From positions 1 to 34,103 of the forward strand of contig CAYZDF010000030.1 in assembly GCA_964477085.1 (NCBI GenBank): a DNA stretch of 34,103 nucleotides, given 5' to 3'. The stretch is from Dichloromethanomonas sp964477085 (GTDB lineage: Bacteria; Bacillota; Desulfitobacteriia; Desulfitobacteriales; Syntrophobotulaceae). The position numbers and the translations under genes are program-made. Below the pieces are notes generated by a model that saw nothing but the letters and a program-made list of their open reading frames with translations, was not told where the DNA came from and did no database searches. Below, in pieces: positions 7,721 through 14,809 of the stretch. Position 1 is the first letter of the stretch. Each line of letters opens with the position of its first letter.

Positions 7721-7973
7721 CTTCAACCACCTCCGGGATATACTCAGTTATAGCTCCTTCGGCAAATACGCATTTGGAATAAGGAAAAACATCTTGAAAA
7801 TTGCAACATAGATCAGGGAGGAAAATACTTTCAGCATATTGCATTGAAATCGGTTCATCAGTCGTGCAAACTTCAGTGTTACCTTCAAGAATCAAAGTAT
7901 CTGCATCGTCAAATACGCTTAAGGCAACAGCAGATGTCTTCTGTCCAACCAAAACATTTATTTCATATCTCAT
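7686..7973 (-). CDS. Small tailocin protein of unknown function
   Basis: A 95-residue acidic protein. The N-terminus (MRYEINVLVGQKTSAVALSV) looks like beta strands, the middle has a CC pair, and the end is rich in Pro, Glu and Val. No family is recognised. It lies 2 bases after the 135-residue gene and overlaps the start of the large fibre gene, so it belongs to the fibre module and may be an adaptor or assembly factor. Confidence 0.6.
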   Translation of the reverse strand: MRYEINVLVGQKTSAVALSVFDDADTLILEGNTEVCTTDEPISMQYAESIFLPDLCCNFQDVFPYSKCVFAEGAITEYIPEVVEDVPPVEEIPEA

Positions 7974-7975
7974 GA

Positions 7976-8383
7976 TTATCTCTCCTCTACTCTTACAGCA
8001 TTATTTGCTGATGCTATAGCGTAAATTGGAGTAGCATCTATAGCAAACGCCCGATATTCGCCAGGTTGTATAGGGAATCCATTTGCGGTTGTTACTCCGC
8101 TTGCACCGTAATAGATCGGTAAAGTTCCCTCGTTAAAAACTTCCATATACTGACGATTGGATAATCTTGATGCTCCTGCGAATAGTTCTGCGGCAACGGT
8201 GCCTATAGTCTTTGCTCCGACTACAGGAGCTTTATTTACGTTCGCAAAACTACCAACTATCGAATGTCTAGTAGCGTTATTCTCTCCGTATAAAGGTTCA
8301 AACTCATCTGTTGTGGGATTGTAATATTGTGGTATAGGTTTTCCATCACCGTCTGTAAGCAAATTTTTTGTATTATAAGACAT
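7976..8383 (-). CDS. Phage structural protein of unknown function, fibre module
   Basis: A 135-residue protein starting 7 bases after AGGAGGG. The C-terminal half (YYGASGVTTANGFPIQPGEYRAFAI...IYAIASANNAVRVEER) has the pattern of a small beta-sandwich seen in many Firmicutes phage virion proteins. The N-terminus (TDGDGKPIPQYYNPTTDEFEPL) is typical of baseplate- or fibre-attached proteins. It is placed directly after XkdU, where fibre genes begin, so a baseplate-fibre connector is likely. No specific family is claimed. Confidence 0.6.
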   Translation of the reverse strand: MSYNTKNLLTDGDGKPIPQYYNPTTDEFEPLYGENNATRHSIVGSFANVNKAPVVGAKTIGTVAAELFAGASRLSNRQYMEVFNEGTLPIYYGASGVTTANGFPIQPGEYRAFAIDATPIYAIASANNAVRVEER

Positions 8384-8386
8384 ATA

Positions 8387-9031
8387 TTAGCCCTCCTGTT
8401 TTGTAGTAATTATCATAGATTCAGATAAAAACACAGTTACAAGGTTATTGACACTTCTTAATGGATTCGCATCAGGATTCCATGTCTCGAATTCTTCCCA
8501 GGTAAACCCTGCATCGTCGAGGTCGGCCCAAGTGATCTGGGCAGCATCCAACTGCTGCCAGGTCAGATAGGTATACAGATATTCCACCAGAAGGTGAGCA
8601 GGGATGATCTGATTAATCGCCTTGTCAAAGTCATCAATGTTCGGCGGGGTCCCGTAGATCCCTGTAAATTTGATCTGTACTTTGTTCTCCGCAGGTACCA
8701 AAATGACTTCCACATCACCGTTCTCAAAACTTTCTGCTGTTTCCTGAACTTTGGCTTTGGTTGTTGTCCCAGCCCCTCGCAGTTTAGCCTTGATGACGCT
8801 CCGGCGATAACTAAGCGTTTTGCTCTCGTTTACAGAGATCTCCAGGTACTGTTCCCAGGATTTTAAACCCCAAGTTGCGGTATCCACGAAGCACTGAGCA
8901 AGGACGTCTTTTACATCAACCATCATCGTTCCCGTTGTTTGGCCGACAGAGGTCAGAACAGACTTAATCGGCTCCTGGTTAGCGATAAAGGCGGGGATAT
9001 ACCCCAGAACTATACTGCTGCGATCAGACAC
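8387..9031 (-). CDS. xkdU: Baseplate protein, XkdU / YmfQ family (DUF2313)
   Basis: A 214-residue protein with the DUF2313 pattern: N-terminal helical part, then SVNESKTLSYRRSVIKAKLRGAGTTTKAKVQETAESF and a beta-rich end with IIPAHLLVEYLYTYLTW. In PBSX and Mu-like phages this protein connects the baseplate J wedge to the fibre. The start is GTG, within an 8-base overlap with the end of the XkdT gene (GTGTCTGA), indicating translational coupling. A Trp-containing near-repeat occurs near residues 160-190 (LTWQQLDAAQITWADLDDAGFTWEEFETW), resembling a fibre docking segment. Confidence 0.85.
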   Translation of the reverse strand: MSDRSSIVLGYIPAFIANQEPIKSVLTSVGQTTGTMMVDVKDVLAQCFVDTATWGLKSWEQYLEISVNESKTLSYRRSVIKAKLRGAGTTTKAKVQETAESFENGDVEVILVPAENKVQIKFTGIYGTPPNIDDFDKAINQIIPAHLLVEYLYTYLTWQQLDAAQITWADLDDAGFTWEEFETWNPDANPLRSVNNLVTVFLSESMIITTKQEG

Positions 9032-10088
9032 TGAGCGTCACCGCCCCGACTACGGCGACCTGACAGTTTCCGGCAGTTAAGCCTACCGAGATATTTTCCG
9101 TGCCTTCGTTGACCGTCAGACCCGAGTAATCCAAAATTCCGGGAGTCTCCAGCAATAGACTGCCAATCTTAGCATAACTGACATAATTCTGTTTTAATGC
9201 AATCTCTTTCAGGTAATCCGCTGTAAGTTCAGTCAGGGATGTTGTCACCTGCTCCGACGTGTATCCCTCAGCAAGCGAGACTGCAGCCGCAATATTGATA
9301 TTTAAACCAACGGCTGATTCTACCGTCAGGCCTGATCCTATCGGCATAACTGATTCGATATAATCAACTGTATCTGATACTAATTCGGAATCGGCTGATT
9401 GTTTTTCGGAATCAATTATAACAACCTTAACGGTTCCTGCTCCGTCCCATAAGGGAAAAACTATGGCATCCCCAACGCCGACTACTTCCTTGGCCCATTG
9501 CAAATAGTGGGAGGCATTGCCACTGGTGGCAGGATAACGTACTTTTTCCAAAAGTCTGTTAAGAAGCGCATCATCAGTCTCCACATCTACTCCGCCGGTA
9601 GTGGGGTTTTCATTGGTGATACTTGTTACTCCCGGTATAGCTGCCTGGGCTTTTTTTATAGTCCCGCTGGGGACGTTTCCGGTGATGCCGGGAGTTTTAG
9701 CCTGGATAGGGATGAGTACATATCCGGCTGCCGGAATACTTGTGCTCTCAGTCGTTGCGAATTCGATCCCGCCATCTGTGACAAAGATCTGTCCCTGTGC
9801 AATAGCGATTCCTTGGCTGCCACTTACTTTAAGCGTTCCGGTAGCGTAGGTTGCAGCCTTTCTTTCCAGACCATGCTCGCCTGCCCGGTAATCCAGGTAC
9901 TGGCCGTTGGTTGTCTGGGCAAAGGAGAGGGCCAACACCAGATCAAGGTTGGTATAAAGCTGGGCCATTTCCAGAGCTGCTGGCGACAGAACGTCATGAA
10001 TAAAACTGCCTTCCGAACAATCCATTCCGGAAGGCACCAGGCTTTTCAGCCTTTGCAGAATTTCCGTATAAGTTTGAGTTTCGTACAC
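9024..10088 (-). CDS. xkdT: Baseplate J-like wedge protein (XkdT)
   Basis: The 354-residue protein is the core baseplate wedge (Baseplate_J family, related to P2 gpJ and T4 gp6). Typical segments are LVPSGMDCSEGSFIHDVLSPAALEMAQLYTNLD (about 12-44), GEHGLERKAATYATGTL, GITGNVPSGTIKKAQAAIPGVTSITNENPTTGGVDVETDDALLNRLLEKVRYPATSGNASHYLQWA in pieces through the middle, and a beta-rich C-terminus. The start is the GTG at 10088, 10 bases after GGAGG and sharing one base with the stop of the XkdS gene; a longer frame to 10127 lacks a ribosome site and would overlap more. Confidence 0.92.
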   Translation of the reverse strand: MYETQTYTEILQRLKSLVPSGMDCSEGSFIHDVLSPAALEMAQLYTNLDLVLALSFAQTTNGQYLDYRAGEHGLERKAATYATGTLKVSGSQGIAIAQGQIFVTDGGIEFATTESTSIPAAGYVLIPIQAKTPGITGNVPSGTIKKAQAAIPGVTSITNENPTTGGVDVETDDALLNRLLEKVRYPATSGNASHYLQWAKEVVGVGDAIVFPLWDGAGTVKVVIIDSEKQSADSELVSDTVDYIESVMPIGSGLTVESAVGLNINIAAAVSLAEGYTSEQVTTSLTELTADYLKEIALKQNYVSYAKIGSLLLETPGILDYSGLTVNEGTENISVGLTAGNCQVAVVGAVTLSV

Positions 10089-10510
10089 TATATCTCTACC
10101 TCCCCATAGGGTGTAATCAGGGTACAATTAACCTTCAGTCCGGAGCCTTCATGATTCATACTTACATCCCGAATATCCCGAATATATGGATTGACTTGCA
10201 AGGCTTCCCTTATCAGGCTTGTTGTTTCACTTTCCGTAATTTCTTTACTTAACCCCTGACCGATCAAGCCTTCTAATTCATTGCCGTAATCCCAGGAATA
10301 GGCTAAATACCTGTATCTGGGTGTCCTAAGCGCTTTCATGGCCCAGATTTTGATCGCCTCGGCTTCAGTGACTGTCTTCAGTTTGCCGTCTGTCATCAGC
10401 AGACAATCGTTCGCAAAGTCCCAGGCATATTCTTTGGGTACAGGCAGATCTGCCGAAGCATTTGCTGCCGGCACAGACTGTGAAATAAAAGGGAAAATAG
10501 ACTCAGCCAC
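10088..10510 (-). CDS. xkdS: Baseplate wedge protein, XkdS family (DUF2634, gp25-like)
   Basis: A 140-residue protein of the DUF2634 type. Key stretches are PKEYAWDFANDCLLMTDGKLKTVTEAEAIKIWAMKALRT and YAWSWDYGNELEG-like LAYSWDYGNELEGLIGQ, with the C-terminal strand pair NPYIRDIRDVSMNHEGSGLKVNCTL. It corresponds to PBSX XkdS, functionally like T4 gp25, which anchors the sheath to the baseplate. It begins with GTG in an 8-base overlap (GTGGCTGA) with the XkdR gene and ends in a 1-base overlap with xkdT, so the three genes are tightly coupled. Confidence 0.9.
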   Translation of the reverse strand: MAESIFPFISQSVPAANASADLPVPKEYAWDFANDCLLMTDGKLKTVTEAEAIKIWAMKALRTPRYRYLAYSWDYGNELEGLIGQGLSKEITESETTSLIREALQVNPYIRDIRDVSMNHEGSGLKVNCTLITPYGEVEI

Positions 10511-10910
10511 TCAAACTCACCACCTTGCATAAAACAATATAATTCTGATAACCTTCCAAAGGCAAGACGGCCACTAAATCATCTTTGGCCAGACAGGATG
10601 CGATGTTTAATTCTCCAGCGGTATAGGCGATTTGCAGGATATGATGATTGTGGCTGCCATGATCGCCTACAGCTGTTTGATCGGTCACTCCTGTCGCAGT
10701 GGCTGTGGCCAGTTCGGTAAGACACTGGTGTTCCACCAGATCTTCCGCCAGCAGCAGATTATCCAGGTCTACCTGCAGATCACCGATCTGGATAAGAAGG
10801 TTTGGTAAAGGATTGATAACTTTGCCAAGCATGACAAAGGGCGGATTATTCTTGGCCCCCTGGGACTGCATCATAGCCACCAGATCGGAGTATGGATTTT
10901 TCTCATTCAC
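10503..10910 (-). CDS. xkdR: Baseplate/spike-associated protein, XkdR family (DUF2577)
   Basis: A 135-residue protein of the DUF2577 family. It carries an OB-like beta region (PPFVMLGKVINPLPNLLIQIGDLQVDLDNLLLAEDL) and the conserved ending LAKDDLVAVLPLEGYQNYIVLCKVV. The inner region holds a His-rich loop (GDHGSHNHHI), which in spike-tip proteins can bind a metal; that link is only suggestive here. The start is GTG 10910, 8 bases after GAGG; an upstream TTG adds seven residues but overlaps that site. PBSX XkdR lies at the same position. Confidence 0.85.
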   Translation of the reverse strand: MNEKNPYSDLVAMMQSQGAKNNPPFVMLGKVINPLPNLLIQIGDLQVDLDNLLLAEDLVEHQCLTELATATATGVTDQTAVGDHGSHNHHILQIAYTAGELNIASCLAKDDLVAVLPLEGYQNYIVLCKVVSLSG

Positions 10911-10920
10911 TTTTCTCACC

Positions 10921-11874
10921 TCAAGCTTCAAGGAGCTTTTTAAAATCTAATTGCAGCTCTATGTTGTATCCGCCGTCCTGCCAGGTATGCTTATCCTCGG
11001 CGATATAAAACAAACCAGTCAGCCCGGTAAAAGGCTCCCTAACTCTAACGGCAGACCCTGTGATGCATTCCGGATTACCCAGGGCATAGATTCGTCCTGT
11101 CCGTTCCAGCCCTTTTAACATATTGCGGGCCACGGTATAGGGGTCCTTATCCGTCTCTCTTTGGTAAATTGCCTGCAGCAGGCCGTAATTCTGTTTCCAT
11201 TCTTCGTTTTCAACCTTATCCAGGTACTCTGCCTGATCGTTATAAATCTTTACCCTGTTCACCATGTTTTCAATACTCTCGGAATAGACAGCTTCCGTGA
11301 TATTACTGTCTGATCCTAAGGTATAGGCTACCTGCACCAGGCCTTTTTCCCTGACGCTCAGCTTATTGTTTTCCATGCTGAGAAGATATTCTTTGCCGTT
11401 TTGTTTGGCTGCCGCAGCAAAGGCATCCTGAATGATTTCATAAGGGGACTTGTTAAAGACTACAAGGTCCTGGATAATTCCAGTCCCGGCCAGTTCTCCG
11501 GTGTTGATACCGAAATCAGCGGCGATTCTGCCGGTGATCGCTTCGGCGGATGTTTTTTTGAAATTATAGGCTGCTTTGGATTTCAGTAAATAGAACAGCC
11601 CGTCAAACGCCGTAACGCTGATCGTGCTGCTTGAGCGGGTAAGATTCTGACCAATAATATAACCGGAAAACAGTTCTTTCCGGTTATCGTCAGCTAATCT
11701 CAGCATTTTACCTACGGTGATATTGACTTTAGGGATATTGAAATCCGAAGAGGGCGCAAGGACTTTAATATCTAGTCTCCTTGCAGCCTGTGCAGTATCA
11801 CCGCTCCAGATAATCTGTGTGACCAGTTTGCTGATATCCGTGCTTTTTCCTGATTCCAGCAGTTCAATGATCAT
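10921..11874 (-). CDS. xkdQ: Tail hub protein, XkdQ / late control gene D-like
   Basis: A 317-residue protein of the XkdQ family, the structural counterpart of T4 gp27 / P2 gpD, which forms the trimeric hub under the tail tube. Typical elements are IIWSGDTAQAARRLDIKVLAPS near residues 20-41, KMLRLADDNRKELFSGYIIGQNLTRSSSTISVTAFDGLFYLLKS and the DKDPYTVARNMLKGLERTGRIYALGNPECITGSAV region near the C-terminus. The start is the ATG at 11874, overlapping the TGA of the LysM gene (ATGA); the open frame continues upstream but only inside that gene. Confidence 0.9.
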   Translation of the reverse strand: MIIELLESGKSTDISKLVTQIIWSGDTAQAARRLDIKVLAPSSDFNIPKVNITVGKMLRLADDNRKELFSGYIIGQNLTRSSSTISVTAFDGLFYLLKSKAAYNFKKTSAEAITGRIAADFGINTGELAGTGIIQDLVVFNKSPYEIIQDAFAAAAKQNGKEYLLSMENNKLSVREKGLVQVAYTLGSDSNITEAVYSESIENMVNRVKIYNDQAEYLDKVENEEWKQNYGLLQAIYQRETDKDPYTVARNMLKGLERTGRIYALGNPECITGSAVRVREPFTGLTGLFYIAEDKHTWQDGGYNIELQLDFKKLLEA

Positions 11875-12467
11875 AAGAGCAGCACCTGCCCTGGATAGAT
11901 CAGGTTCGGATTCTTGATCCCATTCTTGGCAGCCAGCACTGCATATTTTGAACCGTCCCCGTATTGTCTCTGGGCAATAGCCCAAAGGGTATCTCCGCTT
12001 TTCACGGTATATTTCTGAGGAACCTCTTTGGTCACAGGTCTGGTCAGGGTGCCGGTTTGCGTCGTATCAGCCGTGATATATTTATATTCCTTGAGTTCCA
12101 GGGTGTAATAGACATCTCCTGTTCCTTCTTTTTCGCCGTATTTGAAGCTTTCTATAGAAACCGATAAGTCAATATCGGTGGAAGTAATGGTTAATTTGAC
12201 GGGCTTTCCAGACTTGCGCCATTCTTCAATCTTTCTAACACAATCGTAAGGGGAGGGGAAACCGGTATATTGGCAAAAGTGGTATTCATCATTGGGGAAA
12301 AAAGAACTGATAGTGATGGTCGCCAGGTTCTCTTTGCCCAATACGTTTATCTCTCCAAAGTCCTGAATATTTGCTGTTTGATTCTTATTACTGCGGGTAA
12401 TCTCAAAAGATGACGGCGGGACAGGCAGTTGGAACCTTTCCCCGCTATAGGTCAGATAAAATTCCAT
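11871..12467 (-). CDS. xkdP: LysM-domain tail protein (XkdP)
   Basis: A 198-residue protein. Residues 1-130 form the XkdP N-terminal domain (FQLPVPPSSFEITRSNKN, PYDCVRKIEEWRKSGKPVKLTITS), and residues 151-198 form one LysM domain (YTVKSGDTLWAIAQRQYGDG...NLIYPGQVLLL). In contractile injection systems this protein (like T4 gp53) clamps baseplate wedges to the hub, using LysM as a structural module rather than for wall binding. The ribosome site is a perfect AGGAGG 9 bases upstream. It ends in an ATGA overlap with xkdQ. Confidence 0.93.
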   Translation of the reverse strand: MEFYLTYSGERFQLPVPPSSFEITRSNKNQTANIQDFGEINVLGKENLATITISSFFPNDEYHFCQYTGFPSPYDCVRKIEEWRKSGKPVKLTITSTDIDLSVSIESFKYGEKEGTGDVYYTLELKEYKYITADTTQTGTLTRPVTKEVPQKYTVKSGDTLWAIAQRQYGDGSKYAVLAAKNGIKNPNLIYPGQVLLL

Positions 12468-12488
12468 AGGAATATCACCTCCTTAATC

Positions 12489-13502
12489 CTAGGCCATGTT
12501 CAAAGCGGCTTGCCTGATTCTAAAGGTTAATGCTGTGGCAATCCTGTCGATATCCGCTTCCTCGCGGACGATGATGGTGTCGGAGAGTTTGGCGATATTG
12601 ACTCCGCCGAGTCCGTTATGCAGGTTATTGGTTTCTCTCTTGGTCAGAACGGATTCCCCTTCGTGAAGGAGGGCAGGGAAGTTGTCGTAGGGGACGCGGG
12701 GGAGGCCGATGGCATGCCTATTGAAATATGGATTATCTTTCATGTAGTCTTCATTACTATTAAAAAATGGATCATAAGCCCAGTTATTCAAAACTTCTGT
12801 GAAATATGATCTGTAATTTTGTCGGTCTGCATCATACTTTTGATGCATCTGTTCCGGTGTTACATTTAAGAAAGGATCTTTCATCATATTTTCCCGATTG
12901 GAATCAAACATTGGGTCATAAGCCCAAGTAGCTAAAGCATTTGATAGATATTCTTTTCTTTGTGTACGATTTAGTTCGTACTTCTGGGCCATCTCTTCTA
13001 GGGAAATATCGTATCTTTCTTGAGTATACTTATCATCATAAAATGGATCATAAAACTGATAGTTCTTACGAACTATATCACCAATTTTATTTCCATATTT
13101 CTCCCCAATATTACTTCCGATAAGCATTCCAATCGGTAGAAGTGGAGGAAAGACCAACCCTGGGAGCATACCAATAATTCCATAAATAAAACCATTAGTA
13201 CTTGTATTTAACTCTTCGCTTAGATCTCCAATAGCGCCCGTATTTATATAATTATCAATTGCATGAACGACTATAGGAATAGCTTCCGAAATAACAAGAC
13301 CGGGTATTGCCGATACATCTTTAAAAAGTGGAGCTAACCCAAACTTCATTAAGCTTGAAAAGTAATCACTATCTGTCTTAGTCTTATCTTTTTCGTATTG
13401 ATCATTATAAACATCGAACATAAATTTCGCAGGTGCTCCATATTCTTCGTAAAGATTCTCCCCAATATTTAACAGTTCTTTTAATTTTTTTAGGTCACTC
13501 AT
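12489..13502 (-). CDS. Very short, chimeric tape-measure-like protein
   Basis: This 337-residue protein sits where PBSX has its more than 1,000-residue tape measure XkdO. Only the last 75 residues look like a tape measure C-terminus (AIGLPRVPYDNFPALLHEGESVLTKRE, then IIVREEADIDRIATALTFRIRQAALNMA). Residues 1-100 lack the long coiled coil of the family. Residues 104-136 are strongly hydrophobic (FIYGIIGMLPGLVFPPLLPIG), and 151-260 contain two and a half copies of a unit ending in WAYDP[MF]F[DN]SN. The C-terminal coding part (12489 to about 12715) is clearly more GC-rich than the remainder, so the gene looks like a fusion of two sources. It starts 2 bases after the frameshifted chaperone frame. 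Its function could be a short tape measure or a replacement module. Confidence 0.6.
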   Translation of the reverse strand: MSDLKKLKELLNIGENLYEEYGAPAKFMFDVYNDQYEKDKTKTDSDYFSSLMKFGLAPLFKDVSAIPGLVISEAIPIVVHAIDNYINTGAIGDLSEELNTSTNGFIYGIIGMLPGLVFPPLLPIGMLIGSNIGEKYGNKIGDIVRKNYQFYDPFYDDKYTQERYDISLEEMAQKYELNRTQRKEYLSNALATWAYDPMFDSNRENMMKDPFLNVTPEQMHQKYDADRQNYRSYFTEVLNNWAYDPFFNSNEDYMKDNPYFNRHAIGLPRVPYDNFPALLHEGESVLTKRETNNLHNGLGGVNIAKLSDTIIVREEADIDRIATALTFRIRQAALNMA

Positions 13503-13504
13503 AA

Positions 13505-13663
13505 TTACTGACTCACTTCCCTGCGTTTATAAATTTCCATTTCATAAAAAGCTCTGATTATAATCTGCTCCCCTATTGGCATCTCGGCAAAAACAGACGG
13601 TCTTATCCCTTTTGTAGTCCAGTAATAGTAAAGCATTTGGACCCAGCCGTCTGTATTAATTAG
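13505..13663 (-). CDS. -1 frame extension of the tail assembly chaperone (GT-type)
   Basis: A 52-codon frame continues in the -1 frame from the slippery site and stops at TAA 13505-13507. It encodes LINTDGWVQM, then LYYYWTTKGIRPSVFAEMPI and GEQIIIRAFYEMEIYKRR. The WTTKGIRPSVF...GE.IIIRAFYE pattern is typical of the downstream part of frameshifted chaperones in Firmicutes tails. No good ribosome site precedes the internal ATG at 13636. Production as a 186-residue fusion with the upstream frame is the simplest reading; it is inferred, not shown. Confidence 0.7.
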   Translation of the reverse strand, partial: LINTDGWVQMLYYYWTTKGIRPSVFAEMPIGEQIIIRAFYEMEIYKRREVSQ

Positions 13664-14064
13664 TTTTTTATTTCGGCAATGACATTTTCTCCAAATCCGC
13701 TTAGCTCAGTGATTACATTAAATAACTTAACTATTTCTCCTGGAAGAAGGATCTTATTTACTAATTCAGCGGGTGTTGGAACATTGTAATGTTGCATCAA
13801 ATCTTTGTTTTTAAAACTTGGATCAATAACTCCTGTCAGAACAGTAATAGCTTGGATTTCCGAAACATTCACCTTGTTACTTACGCCTGAGCTAATATTT
13901 GATGCTGTCTGCTGGATATCGAAATATTTTGTAGGCGACAACGCCTGACAGGTAAACACCGCCTGCCCGTTAAACAAGGAAGAGAGCCGCGGGATCTCAA
14001 CCTTTCGTGTAGGTAATTTAAACTGTTCGGTATCTGCTTTTAGCAGTAATTCCAACGTGTTCAT
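13660..14064 (-). CDS. xkdN: Tail assembly chaperone (XkdN-like), zero-frame product
   Basis: A 134-residue protein corresponding to PBSX XkdN and to the G part of the lambda G/GT chaperone pair. It has the usual features: MNTLELLLKADTEQFKLPTRKVEIPRLSSLFNGQ at the N-terminus, QALSPTKYFDIQQTAS, and EIQAITVLTGVIDPSFKNKDLMQHYNVPTPAELVNKILLPGEI. These proteins coat the tape measure during tube assembly and are not part of the mature tail. The start is ATG 14064 (AAGGA 8 bases upstream); the frame extends 9 codons further but over that site. It ends at a slippery heptamer that should produce a longer GT-like form. Confidence 0.85.
   Translation of the reverse strand: MNTLELLLKADTEQFKLPTRKVEIPRLSSLFNGQAVFTCQALSPTKYFDIQQTASNISSGVSNKVNVSEIQAITVLTGVIDPSFKNKDLMQHYNVPTPAELVNKILLPGEIVKLFNVITELSGFGENVIAEIKN
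13663..13669 (-). other. Programmed -1 ribosomal frameshift site A AAA AAC
   Basis: On the minus strand the heptamer AAAAAAC is in the exact X XXY YYZ register of the chaperone frame (codons AAA AAC) and is followed at once by the zero-frame stop TAA (13660-13662). A slip of one base back opens the 52-codon extension. A stop immediately after the heptamer would make the ribosome pause there. Confidence 0.75.
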
Positions 14065-14091
14065 TTGTTTCTTCCTTTCGTTTTTCTTCAT

Positions 14092-14349
14092 AGTACTATT
14101 AACCTTTAATCATATTCATTTTTTATTTTGTAACAATTATCCGCATCAAGCGGACATGGATGCAGAGTCGTTTGTTCAACAAGGATGTCCTAGTGCCGCA
14201 GTGCCATAGATGGCATAGAGTGGCTGCGCCAGGAGGCGTAAAGGCCAGCTCAGGCCTTTACGACCTGTCGATAAGTGGTCAGAGTTGTTGCCTAGATTCG
14301 CCTCTAACACACGCTAGAATTTTAATATCCTCCTGAAACGCTCAATCAA
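14092..14349 (-). other. Structured non-coding block between tube and chaperone genes
   Basis: This 258-base gap interrupts an otherwise tightly packed operon and contains no supported gene. It holds a row of strong inverted repeats: CGTAAAGGCC (14237-14246) with its perfect complement at 14253-14262; TGCCAT/ATGGCA (14202-14207 and 14210-14215), itself flanked by GCAG/CTGC; GGACAT/ATGTCC (14152-14157 and 14185-14190); and CCGC/GCGG (14141-14144 and 14150-14153). No T-run follows any of them, so they are not ordinary terminators. The block is more GC-rich than its flanks and could be a structured RNA, an mRNA-processing element or an inserted short repeat. Confidence 0.5.
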
Positions 14350-14796
14350 CTAGCCCTGAATCAGAGCCGGATCAATGACATCCAATAAATCAAAATCACT
14401 GAAAGTAAACGGAATTGTCTCTTCTCCGTTTTTGCCGGCTTCCCAGTCGGCCAGAGAGACTTCGTCGAAAATTACATTTTTAATGGCTACACGCTCCGAC
14501 CCATAAGCGTCGGGATCAGCCAGCTTGGAAACGATGGTGCAGATCGTTCCTTTACCGTTCTTGATATTCTGGGCAATTTTATTTACCATCCGGCTGGAAA
14601 CCTTATGGAGCTTCAGGCTGCCTTTGCCTTCCCAGCCGGTGACCTTAAAGCCTTTGGCCATACGGCCACAAATCTGCACGTCGCTTTTGGTTAAGTTGAT
14701 TTTGGCCTGAAGACCGCTGCATTCAGCGACCTTTTCGTCATCCAGCCATACTTCACCGTGCGTACCGTTGATAATTCTTTCCGGACTCAGTGCCAT
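14350..14796 (-). CDS. xkdM: Tail tube protein (XkdM)
   Basis: A 148-residue protein of the XkdM / Phage_TTP_2 family, which stacks as hexameric rings to form the inner tube of contractile tails. The N-terminus MALSPERIINGTHGEVWLDDEKVAECSGLQAKI and the segment KSDVQICGRMAKGFKVTGWEGKGSLKLHKVSSRM are diagnostic; the C-terminus carries IPFTFSDFDLLDVI. Length and position right after the sheath gene (gap 13 bases) agree with PBSX. AGGAGGTAAA lies in front of the ATG. Confidence 0.93.
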   Translation of the reverse strand: MALSPERIINGTHGEVWLDDEKVAECSGLQAKINLTKSDVQICGRMAKGFKVTGWEGKGSLKLHKVSSRMVNKIAQNIKNGKGTICTIVSKLADPDAYGSERVAIKNVIFDEVSLADWEAGKNGEETIPFTFSDFDLLDVIDPALIQG

Positions 14797-14809
14797 GTGT
14801 TTTACCTCC

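Noticed and set aside
9498..10109. 203-codon plus-strand ORF
   Set aside because: Fully antisense to xkdT, which has a clear family, ribosome site and coupling to its neighbours; composition is Cys/Ser-rich shadow type.
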